A stretch of DNA of 7,112 nt, from assembly GCA_009936695.1 (NCBI GenBank), contig JAACEA010000407.1, positions 1 to 7,112 on the forward strand. The letters are read 5' to 3'. This document shows, piece by piece, positions 1-6,111 of this stretch. The notes beneath the pieces are model-generated. The model was not told where the DNA came from and made no database searches. It worked only from the letters and a program-made list of their open reading frames with translations. Position 1 is the stretch's first letter. Each line of letters opens with the position of its first letter. The position numbers and the translations under genes were made by a program. This stretch comes from Planctomycetia bacterium (GTDB lineage: Bacteria > Planctomycetota > Phycisphaerae > Phycisphaerales > SM1A02).

Positions 1-368
1 CCCTCCGCCGCCCCCACCGCTACTGCCACCACCCCAGAAATCGAAATCATCGACACCGCTTGTTGCTGCTACCGCTGCACCTGCCGCCGCTGCACCCACG
101 CCGCCGCCACCAGCGGTGGCACTATCGCCGCCAAAGGTGGTCCACGTGTCGTCCCCAGAGTCGGCACCGAACGGATCGCTATTGTCGCCGCTGCCGGCCC
201 AAGGCCTGCCAAAGGCGCCGCCGCCGCCGCCACCGCCGCCGCCACTCGGCGATCCAGGGGCGCTGCCAGCGCTGCCAGCGTTGCCGTTGCTGTTGTTGTT
301 GTTGTTGCTGTCGTTACCGTCGAAGCCGGTCCCACCACCGCCGCCGCCACCGCCGCCGCCGCCACCCG
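1..368. repeat. Trinucleotide-rich low-complexity block (CCG/CCA and TTG tracts)
   Basis: The block holds two CCG/CCA tracts (about 217-244 and 331-366) and a TTG/CTG tract (287-310). It also has two tandem copies of GCTGCCAGC (262-270, 271-279) and a small hairpin, GCCACC-AGC-GGTGGC (106-120). Several frames on both strands stay open because the repeats lack stops, so openness alone says little about coding. In the trpE frame it gives runs of Pro and Leu with six consecutive TTG codons, a rare Leu codon elsewhere in this window, where CTC and CTG dominate. Composition changes sharply to normal coding sequence at about 366-380. This is either a repeat-driven insertion in trpE or a foreign sequence joined to it. 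Confidence 0.85.
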
Positions 369-381
369 AATCGATCCGTGA
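1..381 (-). other. Antisense Gly/Asn-rich open frame, possible fragment of a foreign gene
   Basis: On the minus strand, the frame running from the codon at 381-379 to the left edge has 127 codons without a stop. An in-frame TGA lies just upstream (384-382). The translation has 12 Gly, then TGFDGNDSNNNNNSNGN, then small Ser/Ala/Gly repeats and 9 Gly. After those come DNSDPFGADSGDDTWTTFGG, an Ala-rich stretch and DDFDFWGGGSSGGGGGG. Most codons end in C or T (GGC, GGT, AAC, GAC, AGC), as in a real coding frame. Asp-Pro-Phe and Phe-Gly motifs among Gly/Asn repeats resemble the disordered tails of eukaryotic endocytic adaptors; that likeness is from memory only. There is no ATG, so it cannot be a complete gene here. 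If real, it is a 5'-truncated fragment continuing left of the window. Confidence 0.4.
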
Positions 382-1372
382 TCACGGCGATGCGGAGGCC
401 GCGACGACCGCGGCGGAGGAGGCGGCCGATGCGCTGGTCGAATCGATGCTCGACGACGCGGTTCGACTGGAGCCGGGTCGCATCGACCTCGATCTCGACC
501 GATCACCGGAGCCGCCGACCGAATCGAGCATGTCGCGCCGCGATTTCGAGGCCGCGGTGGAACGGGCCCGGGAGTACATCCGGGCCGGAGACGCCTTCCA
601 GGTCGTCCTCAGCCAGCGGTTCGAGCGAACCACGCGGGCGGACCCGTTCGATCTCTACCGCGCACTCCGAATCGTCAATCCCTCCCCGTATCAGATCTAT
701 CTCCAGGCTCGGGGTTGCATGCTGGTCGCCGCCAGTCCCGAGATCCTCTGTCGCGTCCGCGATGGACACGTCGTGAACCGTCCGCTCGCGGGGACCCGTC
801 GACGAGGGCGCGACGAGGCGGAGGATCGGGCCCTGGAGGCCGAACTGCTGGCCGACGGCAAGGAGCGGGCCGAGCACGTGATGCTGGTCGATCTCGGTCG
901 CAACGATCTGGGCAAGGTCTGCGTGGCTGGATCGATCGAGCTCGATCAGGTGATGGAGGTCGAACGCTACAGCCACGTGATGCACATCGGCTCGGTGGTC
1001 TCGGGCCGGCTTCGCCCCGGCATTGATGCGCTGGACGCCCTCCGCGCCACGCTTCCCGTGGGCACGGTGAGCGGCGCGCCCAAGGTCCGGGCGATGCAGA
1101 TCATCGACGAACTCGAACCGGTTCGGCGTGGTCCCTATGCGGGCGGCATCGGTGCCCTCGACCTCGATGGAAACCTCGACATCGCGATCGCCCTTCGGAC
1201 CATGGTCGTTCCGTTCGCGTCCGACGGCGATTCCTGGGCGGTCCATCTTCAAGCCGGGGCGGGTGTGGTGCTCGACTCCTCGCCGGCCGCGGAGTGGGAG
1301 GAGACGGTGGCGAAGGCCGCCGCCCTCGGGCGCGCGATCGATCTCGCCGAGGATGCCTTTCGCGATCGTTGA
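2..1372 (+). CDS. trpE: Anthranilate synthase component I (TrpE), 5'-partial, with abnormal N-terminal part
   Basis: Anthranilate synthase large subunit: it makes anthranilate from chorismate, using ammonia passed from the TrpG glutaminase, as the first step of tryptophan synthesis in the cytosol. Counting codons from base 2, the chorismate-binding domain runs from about residue 127 to the stop. It shows PLAGTRRRG (261-269), VDLGRNDLG (296-304), GTVSGAPK (354-361) and HLQAGAGVV (415-423), all in the usual order. The Ala in PLAGT favours TrpE over PabB, which has Lys there (PIKGT). The frame is open to the left edge, but residues 1-122 are Pro/Ala/Leu low complexity. The normal N-terminal subdomain with the tryptophan feedback site is not visible. 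Family-like sequence resumes near HGDAEAA (about nt 383). An ATG at 116 is only an internal Met with no ribosome site. The true start is either left of the window or lost at a junction near 366-380. The C-terminal half is certain; its natural N-terminus is not. Confidence 0.9.
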   Translation, partial: PPPPPPLLPPPQKSKSSTPLVAATAAPAAAAPTPPPPAVALSPPKVVHVSSPESAPNGSLLSPLPAQGLPKAPPPPPPPPPLGDPGALPALPALPLLLLLLLLSLPSKPVPPPPPPPPPPPPESIRDHGDAEAATTAAEEAADALVESMLDDAVRLEPGRIDLDLDRSPEPPTESSMSRRDFEAAVERAREYIRAGDAFQVVLSQRFERTTRADPFDLYRALRIVNPSPYQIYLQARGCMLVAASPEILCRVRDGHVVNRPLAGTRRRGRDEAEDRALEAELLADGKERAEHVMLVDLGRNDLGKVCVAGSIELDQVMEVERYSHVMHIGSVVSGRLRPGIDALDALRATLPVGTVSGAPKVRAMQIIDELEPVRRGPYAGGIGALDLDGNLDIAIALRTMVVPFASDGDSWAVHLQAGAGVVLDSSPAAEWEETVAKAAALGRAIDLAEDAFRDR

Positions 1373-1373
1373 T

Positions 1374-2282
1374 TCACGGCTGCTCGAGGTCCTCCCGGAT
1401 CGGGGGGCGTTCGGTCTCGAGCGGCAGGGGGTCGGAACCGTGATCTCGACGGAAGCGATCCGCAAGCGGCGTCGGTTCCCGGCCGACTCGTTCCGCATGT
1501 GCCTCGATCAGATCGGTGATCAGCACCTCCTCCACCCGTCCGATCCCGTCACGGGCGGCGAAGACCGCGAGGAGCGACGTGATGATGCCGATCACCAGAC
1601 CGAGCACCGTGACGATGGCGACGAGGTCGGGGCCCGGTCGCGCGACGCGCACCACGATCACCACGGTCGTCGCGAGTCCCGCAAGACAACCGGCCACGAG
1701 GCCGAGCTTCGCGAGCAGGATGGGAAGCGAGAAGTCCCATTCCGTGAAGATCCTCGAAAGCATCAGATTCGTGATCACCACCGAAAGCGTCGCCATGAGG
1801 GCGTAGGCGGCGGAGAGCGGAAGATGAGCTTCCGGGGGAAGCGGGAGGAAGATCGACGCGAGATAGGCCAGCGCGACGACGACTTCGATCAGGGCGAGAT
1901 GATGGAGGCGTTCTCCGAAGCTCGTGGGCTGGATCGCACGGAGCGGGCTCATTCGCCATCTGGACCGCAGGGCCACGAGTCGGGTGATCGGTCCGAAGAC
2001 CGACACGACGCCGAGGGCCGCACCGGCACAGCCCGCCAGAAGCAGCCCGGACATCGGAACGAAGGCGAAGTACTGGCTCACCGCGATGACGTGGAGCCCG
2101 GAGTCGCGGTGGTCCGGGCGGTCTTGGTCGATGGCGGCCGTGGCGGGGGGGGCGGGGACGACGGCACCGCACTCGGGGCATCGTCCACCGACCGCGATCC
2201 CGCGGAGGTCGTAGTTGCAGGACTCGCACCGAGCCCGACCTTCCCCGATCGCGGGAGTTCTGTTCAATCGCGGCGTGGCCAT
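1374..2282 (-). CDS. Zinc-ribbon multi-pass membrane protein of unknown function
   Basis: 302 residues. I do not recognise a named family. The N-terminus has a four-cysteine zinc ribbon, CxxC at C19/C22 and CPEC at C35/C38, around the phrase CNYDLRG. A short Pro/Asp linker follows, then about five hydrophobic helices at roughly 72-98, 127-146, 155-176, 185-212 and 219-243. The C-terminal 55 residues are charged and probably cytoplasmic. I know this ribbon-plus-membrane layout from many planctomycete proteins, none with a proven role. The ATG at 2282 is preceded by AGGAG (11-base spacing). The gene converges on trpE with one base between the two stops, and is divergent from the S41 protease gene across a 231-base gap. 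It appears to be its own transcription unit. The coding call is firm because the residue pattern is coherent and the other frames over this stretch are low-complexity Arg/Pro-rich shadows. Confidence 0.87.
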   Translation of the reverse strand: MATPRLNRTPAIGEGRARCESCNYDLRGIAVGGRCPECGAVVPAPPATAAIDQDRPDHRDSGLHVIAVSQYFAFVPMSGLLLAGCAGAALGVVSVFGPITRLVALRSRWRMSPLRAIQPTSFGERLHHLALIEVVVALAYLASIFLPLPPEAHLPLSAAYALMATLSVVITNLMLSRIFTEWDFSLPILLAKLGLVAGCLAGLATTVVIVVRVARPGPDLVAIVTVLGLVIGIITSLLAVFAARDGIGRVEEVLITDLIEAHAERVGREPTPLADRFRRDHGSDPLPLETERPPIREDLEQP

Positions 2283-2293
2283 CTGGTGAGATG

Positions 2294-2298
2294 CTCCT
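2294..2298 (-). promoter_or_regulatory. Ribosome binding site AGGAG for the zinc-ribbon membrane protein
   Basis: The minus strand reads AGGAG, then 11 bases, then ATG at 2282. The spacing is a little long but it is the only purine-rich match near this start, and it supports the start giving MATPRLNRTP. Confidence 0.5.
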
Positions 2299-2500
2299 GG
2301 TCGTGAATCCGGTCCGGCGTCTGATAAGAATCCGAACTCGCGGAGCCATGCGAACTTTCCGGCTTCGGTAGGGTATGAAAAAGGGCTCTCGCGGTCAGAT
2401 GGTCAACCGGTGTGGATTCCGGCTCGATGAAGACCGGCGAGTGTCGCGAGCACCACCCGGCGCGCCGTGCACCCGACGACGTGGATTCAGACCAGTTTTC

Positions 2501-2505
2501 GAGGA
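2501..2505 (+). promoter_or_regulatory. Ribosome binding site GAGGA deciding the protease start at 2514
   Basis: GAGGA lies eight bases before the ATG at 2514. That start puts a basic-hydrophobic signal sequence at the very N-terminus, which the longer GTG start at 2412 would bury behind 34 extra residues. Both facts favour 2514. Confidence 0.65.
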
Positions 2506-2513
2506 TTTCAAGC

Positions 2514-4778
2514 ATGTTCGATCGACGCCCCGCTTTCTTCCGATTCCTGACCGCCGGCCTGGTGCTCGCGGTCTCAGCGTCGTCGAGTGCGATCGTCCAG
2601 GATCCACCAGTCGTGCCGGACACGGTCGAGGCGTGGCGGGCGAGTCTCTGGGAGGCCGCGATCGACGGTGACGATGCGGCGGTGGAGTCGCACTTCGCCC
2701 GATTGCCGGCCGATGCCGATGAGGCGGCGAGGGCCGAGCTCCGCCTGGCACTGGAGGCCCGCGACGGCCATGACGAGCAATCGGACGACGACCGCGACGC
2801 CGGACGTCGCGAAGCGACCGAGGAGCTCGAGGCGAAGCTCGCGGAGGACGACGTCACGGCGGCGCTCACCGCGGCGGTCCGGCTCCAGACGCTCTCCGAC
2901 GACTGGAACGCGGTGCTCGAGGCGGCCGAGATCGAAGCGTTGGTGAAGCAGGCGGAGGCCGTCGAGGCCGTCGCCCGCGCGGACCGCGACTGGTTGCGGG
3001 TGCAGGAGATCCTGTTCCGGCTGCGGACGCTTCATGAGGACACCGATCGGAAGGCCGAGCACGCGGACTACGAGGCGAGGCTCGAAGAGGTCAATCGTCG
3101 CATCGGACTGCTCGCCCGTTATGCGCCGCGGGCCCTGTACGAACTTCGCGCCCGAAACATGGCGAGACTCGAACCGGAGACGGAGTTCCCTGAATTCAAC
3201 GAGGCTTTCGCGGAAGACTGGAAGGAGGCGTTGAACGGAATCTCCGAGCGGATGGTTCGAGCCTCGCTCCGCACCGCCGCCAGCGAACACGTCTCCAACT
3301 GCGGGTGGAAGCCGCTGCTCGACGGTGGGCTCGAGGCGGTCGAGATCTTCTCGACCACCGATCAGCTCGTCGAGAACTTCCCGGGACTGGCGGATCGGAG
3401 CAAGGTCCAGGCGTGGCGGGACATGGTGGAGGCGGAGCGGGCATCGCTCGCCGAGCTGCCCGCGGCCAACGTCTCGCGGCAGGACTACCACCGGATCATG
3501 CGGGCGCTGCTCGAAGGCAATCGTGATTCCATCAAGGTTCCCGACGAGGTCATCCTCCGCGAGTTCGCGGAAGGTGCGACCTATCGACTCGAAGACGCCT
3601 ACTCCGACCAGTACACGCAGGTGATCTGGCCCGAGCAGCTTCGCCGCTTCCAGCAGCAGGTCCAGGGCGACTTCGTCGGCGTGGGCGTGATGATCCGCCA
3701 CGACGACAAGCGGGAGATCATGATCGTCAATCCGCTCGAAGGATCGCCCGCTTCGCGTGGGGGCGTGCTCGAGAACGACCGGATCGTCGCGGTCGATGGG
3801 ATTCCGACCACCGGCTGGAGCCTCACTCGCGCCGTCGACGAGATCACCGGGCCGGAAGGCGAAGAGGTCCTCCTTTCGCTGCGTCGGGAGGGTGTGGAGC
3901 AACCGCTCGAGGTTCCGCTGGTCCGCAACCGGATCAAGATCCGTTCGGTCAACGGGTGGTTCAAGAAGTCCCTCGACGAGGACGGGACCCCCAGCTGGGA
4001 CTGGTTCATCGATCCCGAGGACGGCATCGGCTACATCCGGCTCACCTCGTTCAACGACGAGAGCTTCAACGACTTCCTCGTCGCGGTGGACGAGATGCGG
4101 GCGACGCGGGATCTTCGCGGGCTGATCCTCGATCTCCGGTTCAACCCCGGCGGTCTTCTGGACAGCGCGATCCGATTCTCGAACCTGTTCGTGGAGAACG
4201 GCGAGATCGTCTCCTGCGAGGATCGCGACGGGATCACGGTGTGGAGTCGCCCCGCGACGCCGCAGATGGCGTTCCTCAAGGGGCTGCCGCTGGCCGTCCT
4301 GGTGAACCAGGGTTCCGCCAGTGCCAGCGAGATCGTCTCCGGATGTCTCGACGTCCATGAGGCGGCGGTGGTGGTGGGCGAACGCACCTTCGGCAAGGGG
4401 AGCGTCCAGTCGCTCCACGACGTCTCCGATCGAACCGGGCAGGCGGCGCTGAAGCTGACCACCCAGTACTACGCACTTCCGCCGGCGGCGGGGGAGGAAC
4501 GCGGTCGGCTGGTGCACAAGACCCAGGGAGGCGACGACTGGGGGGTGAATCCCGACATCACCGTTTCGATGACGCCGGAGCAGAATCAGAAGGCATACGA
4601 CCTTCGACGCTCGGCGGATCTGATCGCGGATTGGGACGCCGACCGTGATCCGGCGGATCGCCCGGATCCTCGCACCCTCATCGACGATGGGATCGATGCC
4701 CAGCTCGAGATGGCGCTTCTCCTGCTCCGAGCGAGGCTTCTGGAATCCGCGGATGAGGACAAGGTCGCCTCGAACTGA
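2514..4778 (+). CDS. Secreted S41-family carboxy-terminal processing protease with PDZ domain
   Basis: 754 residues from the ATG at 2514. S41 proteases cut envelope proteins near their C-termini, and the PDZ domain recognises the tail. The N-terminus MFDRRPAFFRFLTAGLVLAV begins an export signal, with likely cleavage near A26. Residues about 30-340 are acidic, Ala/Glu-rich and mostly helical. The family's pre-PDZ helix follows, with a degenerate 'LDPYS' (DAYSDQY). The PDZ domain spans about 388-470 and the protease domain about 505-685. Catalytic Ser603 sits in GSASASEI and Lys628 in GERTFGKGSVQ. Their 25-residue spacing is the same as that of the S430/K455 pair in E. coli Prc as I recall it. 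GVNPDI near 680 is the usual closing motif. Typical CtpA proteins have 400-550 residues, so the N-terminal region is an addition. The gene is monocistronic by appearance: divergent from its left neighbour and 220 bases from pdhA, which has its own promoter. Family is certain; substrate is unknown. Confidence 0.95.
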   Translation: MFDRRPAFFRFLTAGLVLAVSASSSAIVQDPPVVPDTVEAWRASLWEAAIDGDDAAVESHFARLPADADEAARAELRLALEARDGHDEQSDDDRDAGRREATEELEAKLAEDDVTAALTAAVRLQTLSDDWNAVLEAAEIEALVKQAEAVEAVARADRDWLRVQEILFRLRTLHEDTDRKAEHADYEARLEEVNRRIGLLARYAPRALYELRARNMARLEPETEFPEFNEAFAEDWKEALNGISERMVRASLRTAASEHVSNCGWKPLLDGGLEAVEIFSTTDQLVENFPGLADRSKVQAWRDMVEAERASLAELPAANVSRQDYHRIMRALLEGNRDSIKVPDEVILREFAEGATYRLEDAYSDQYTQVIWPEQLRRFQQQVQGDFVGVGVMIRHDDKREIMIVNPLEGSPASRGGVLENDRIVAVDGIPTTGWSLTRAVDEITGPEGEEVLLSLRREGVEQPLEVPLVRNRIKIRSVNGWFKKSLDEDGTPSWDWFIDPEDGIGYIRLTSFNDESFNDFLVAVDEMRATRDLRGLILDLRFNPGGLLDSAIRFSNLFVENGEIVSCEDRDGITVWSRPATPQMAFLKGLPLAVLVNQGSASASEIVSGCLDVHEAAVVVGERTFGKGSVQSLHDVSDRTGQAALKLTTQYYALPPAAGEERGRLVHKTQGGDDWGVNPDITVSMTPEQNQKAYDLRRSADLIADWDADRDPADRPDPRTLIDDGIDAQLEMALLLLRARLLESADEDKVASN

Positions 4779-4870
4779 CGCCCAGAGCACCGGAGGGGCA
4801 CCTCGGACCGCTGACCGGGTGTTCCAACCGGGGGCAGAGGTCACGCCTTTCGGATTCCGGACATTCCCGC

Positions 4871-4886
4871 CCGGGTTCCCACCCGG
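4871..4886. terminator. Short inverted repeat after the protease gene, weak terminator candidate
   Basis: CCGGGT-TCCC-ACCCGG gives a six-base-pair GC-rich stem with a four-base loop, 92 bases after the protease stop. No T-run follows (the next bases are CGAAAGCG), so it is not a standard intrinsic terminator. It could be a weak or Rho-assisted stop, or chance in GC-rich DNA. Confidence 0.3.
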
Positions 4887-4907
4887 CGAAAGCGATTCGA
4901 TTCGAGG

Positions 4908-4936
4908 TTGCCGCGGGCCCTCGGGCCCGCCATAAT
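4908..4936 (+). promoter_or_regulatory. Sigma70-type promoter for pdhAB
   Basis: TTGCCG (4908-4913) and CATAAT (4931-4936) are separated by exactly 17 bases. They match TTGACA at four of six positions and TATAAT at five of six. The -10 is one of very few AT-rich hexamers in the gap. Transcription would begin near 4943, leaving an untranslated leader of about 56 bases before the pdhA ATG at 4999. No better pair was seen between the protease stop and pdhA. Confidence 0.55.
4913..4930. promoter_or_regulatory. 8-2-8 palindrome filling the pdhAB promoter spacer, possible operator
   Basis: GCGGGCCC-TC-GGGCCCGC is a perfect inverted repeat of eight bases per arm with a two-base centre. It covers the whole spacer between the candidate -35 and -10 and overlaps the last base of the -35. 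Dyads placed there are typical repressor or MerR-type regulator sites, and a bound dimer would block or reshape the promoter. It does not match the E. coli PdhR site as I know it. A second reading is a hairpin terminator for the protease transcript, but there is no T-run after it. Confidence 0.4.
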
Positions 4937-4987
4937 CAGGGATTCGCGAGACCGTGCGCGTCTCGCCGCCCGTCCCCGACTCCGCCC

Positions 4988-4991
4988 GGAG
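4988..4991 (+). promoter_or_regulatory. Ribosome binding site GGAG deciding the pdhA start at 4999
   Basis: GGAG sits seven bases before the ATG at 4999. The in-frame GTG at 4954 would add 15 residues unlike the family and lies only about 11 bases from the predicted transcription start. The ATG is preferred. Confidence 0.6.
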
Positions 4992-4998
4992 AAACTGG

Positions 4999-6111
4999 AT
5001 GTCCTCCGTGACCGACCCTGCTCGTACCGCCGCCGGCGGCCTACGTCCGCTGGCCGAACGCACCTCCGCGACGCCCGAACAACTGCATGAGTGGCTTCGT
5101 CAGATGCTGCTGATCCGCGAGTTCGAGGTGCGGACGATGCAGGCGTATCAGGACAAGAAGATCGGTGGCTTCTGTCACATCTACATCGGCCAGGAGGCCG
5201 TCGCGGTGGGTTGCACCGCCGCGGTCCGCCACGAGGACCCGATCGTGACCGCGTATCGCGATCACGGCCACGCACTGGCCCGGGGAATGCACCCGAAGTA
5301 CTGCATGGCCGAGATGTTCGGACGCATCGGTGGCTGCGCCAAGGGCAAGGGCGGGTCGATGCACATGTTCGACAAGCCGAACAACCTCTTCGGGGGGCAT
5401 GGGATCGTCGGGGCGCAGACCCCGCTCGGAGCCGGACTCGCCTTCGCCAAGAAGTACCAGGACGAGGTGATCGACGGCGGGACCAGCGAACACGTGAGCC
5501 TCTGCTTCCTGGGGGACGGCGCGCTCAACCAGGGCGCCTTCTACGAGGCGATGAACCTCGCGAGCCTGTTCGACATCCCGGTGATCTTCGTGGTCGAGAA
5601 CAACGGCTACTCGATGGGCACCTCGATCGAACGGGGCACCTCGATGGCGAACCGGATCATCGCGAAGGGCGAGGGATGCGGCCTCCGTGGCTACGAGATC
5701 GAGGGCATGGACGTCATCGACGTCTATGAAGCCATGAAGGACGTCGCGGACACCGCGCGGGCCGAGAGCCGGCCGGCGATGGTCGACCTCAAGACCTACC
5801 GGTTCAAGGGCCACTCGATGTCGGACCCCCGGAAGTACCGGACTCGGGACGAAGAGGAGCAGTGGGAGTCGGATGATCCGATCACTCGTCTTCGCGACGC
5901 GATGTACGAGGCGGGCCTTCTCGACGAGGCCGGATTCAAGGCGCTCGGGAAGGAGCAGAAGCTCCTCGTCCGCGAGTCGATCGCCTGGGCCGAGGCCTCA
6001 CCCGAACCCCCGATCGAGGAACTTCACACCGACGTCTACGTGGAGCGGTTCGGACCGTACCTCGGGACCAGCATGCCCCAGATCGTGACCGATGCGGAGG
6101 AGAACCGATGA
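4999..6111 (+). CDS. pdhA: Pyruvate dehydrogenase E1 component, alpha subunit
   Basis: 370 residues from the ATG at 4999, the usual length for this subunit. With PdhB it forms the alpha2beta2 E1 that decarboxylates pyruvate on thiamine diphosphate and passes the acetyl group to E2 lipoyl arms, in the cytosol. The thiamine-diphosphate/Mg motif starts at GDG (172-174) and ends at NN (201-202). YRFKGHSMSDP (HSMSDP at 272-277) is the conserved loop that is phosphorylated in the mitochondrial enzyme. KGKGGSMHMFD and GGHGIVGAQTPLGAGLAFA are typical of pyruvate-type E1 rather than branched-chain 2-oxoacid E1. Its stop overlaps the pdhB start as ATGA, so the two are translationally coupled. A 17-base-spaced promoter lies upstream with a palindrome in its spacer. 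The separate alpha/beta form is the mitochondrial and Gram-positive type, not the single-chain AceE. Acetoin dehydrogenase E1 is a less likely alternative. Confidence 0.95.
   Translation: MSSVTDPARTAAGGLRPLAERTSATPEQLHEWLRQMLLIREFEVRTMQAYQDKKIGGFCHIYIGQEAVAVGCTAAVRHEDPIVTAYRDHGHALARGMHPKYCMAEMFGRIGGCAKGKGGSMHMFDKPNNLFGGHGIVGAQTPLGAGLAFAKKYQDEVIDGGTSEHVSLCFLGDGALNQGAFYEAMNLASLFDIPVIFVVENNGYSMGTSIERGTSMANRIIAKGEGCGLRGYEIEGMDVIDVYEAMKDVADTARAESRPAMVDLKTYRFKGHSMSDPRKYRTRDEEEQWESDDPITRLRDAMYEAGLLDEAGFKALGKEQKLLVRESIAWAEASPEPPIEELHTDVYVERFGPYLGTSMPQIVTDAEENR
6096..6102 (+). promoter_or_regulatory. Ribosome binding site GGAGGAG for pdhB, inside the end of pdhA
   Basis: GGAGGAG lies five bases before the pdhB ATG at 6108 and encodes part of the pdhA tail (EEN). 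It is the strongest Shine-Dalgarno match in the window, fitting efficient coupled translation of the two subunits in equal amounts. Confidence 0.65.

Larger units (their letters stand above)
2283..2513. other. Divergent intergenic region between the membrane protein and S41 protease genes
   Basis: 231 bases separate two divergent starts, so promoters for both genes should lie here. I find the two ribosome sites but no convincing sigma70 pair. The minus strand has TTGACC (complement of 2401-2406) without a good -10 at 16-18 bases. A GTG at 2412 opens the protease frame 34 codons early, but the encoded residues are unlike a secretion signal. The region is AT-richer than its flanks around 2319-2385. 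Confidence 0.5.

Noticed and set aside
200..368. CRISPR-like or mobile-element repeat array at the left end
   Set aside because: The repeats are uninterrupted triplets and one 9-base tandem pair, with no regular unit-spacer layout, no terminal inverted repeats and no transposase or cas gene nearby.
503..1498. A 331-codon minus-strand open frame opposite trpE
   Set aside because: It runs against an unmistakable chorismate-binding domain and shows no motif of its own, so it is a shadow frame. The Gly/Asn reading at 1-381 is in a different frame and was judged separately.
1128..2306. A 392-codon plus-strand open frame across the zinc-ribbon membrane gene
   Set aside because: Its translation is highly charged (His/Arg/Glu/Asp) with no domain and overlaps the end of trpE. 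The minus-strand reading gives coherent Cys motifs, membrane helices and a ribosome site.
2401..2406. TTGACC on the minus strand as a -35 for the membrane protein gene
   Set aside because: No acceptable -10 hexamer lies 16-18 bases downstream; the nearest AT-rich match would need a spacer of about 22-23 bases.
2412..2513. Upstream GTG start for the S41 protease
   Set aside because: It would place 34 charged residues before the signal sequence and has no clear ribosome site, whereas ATG at 2514 has GAGGA eight bases ahead and an immediate signal peptide.
4954..4998. Upstream GTG start for pdhA
   Set aside because: The extra 15 residues do not resemble E1 alpha, and the ATG at 4999 has GGAG at seven bases.
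2574..5063. An 829-codon open frame on the minus strand opposite the S41 protease
   Set aside because: It is the mirror of a GC-rich gene with strong G/C third positions. Its translation is Arg/Asp/Leu-rich without domains, while the plus strand has a complete catalytic motif set, signal peptide and ribosome site.
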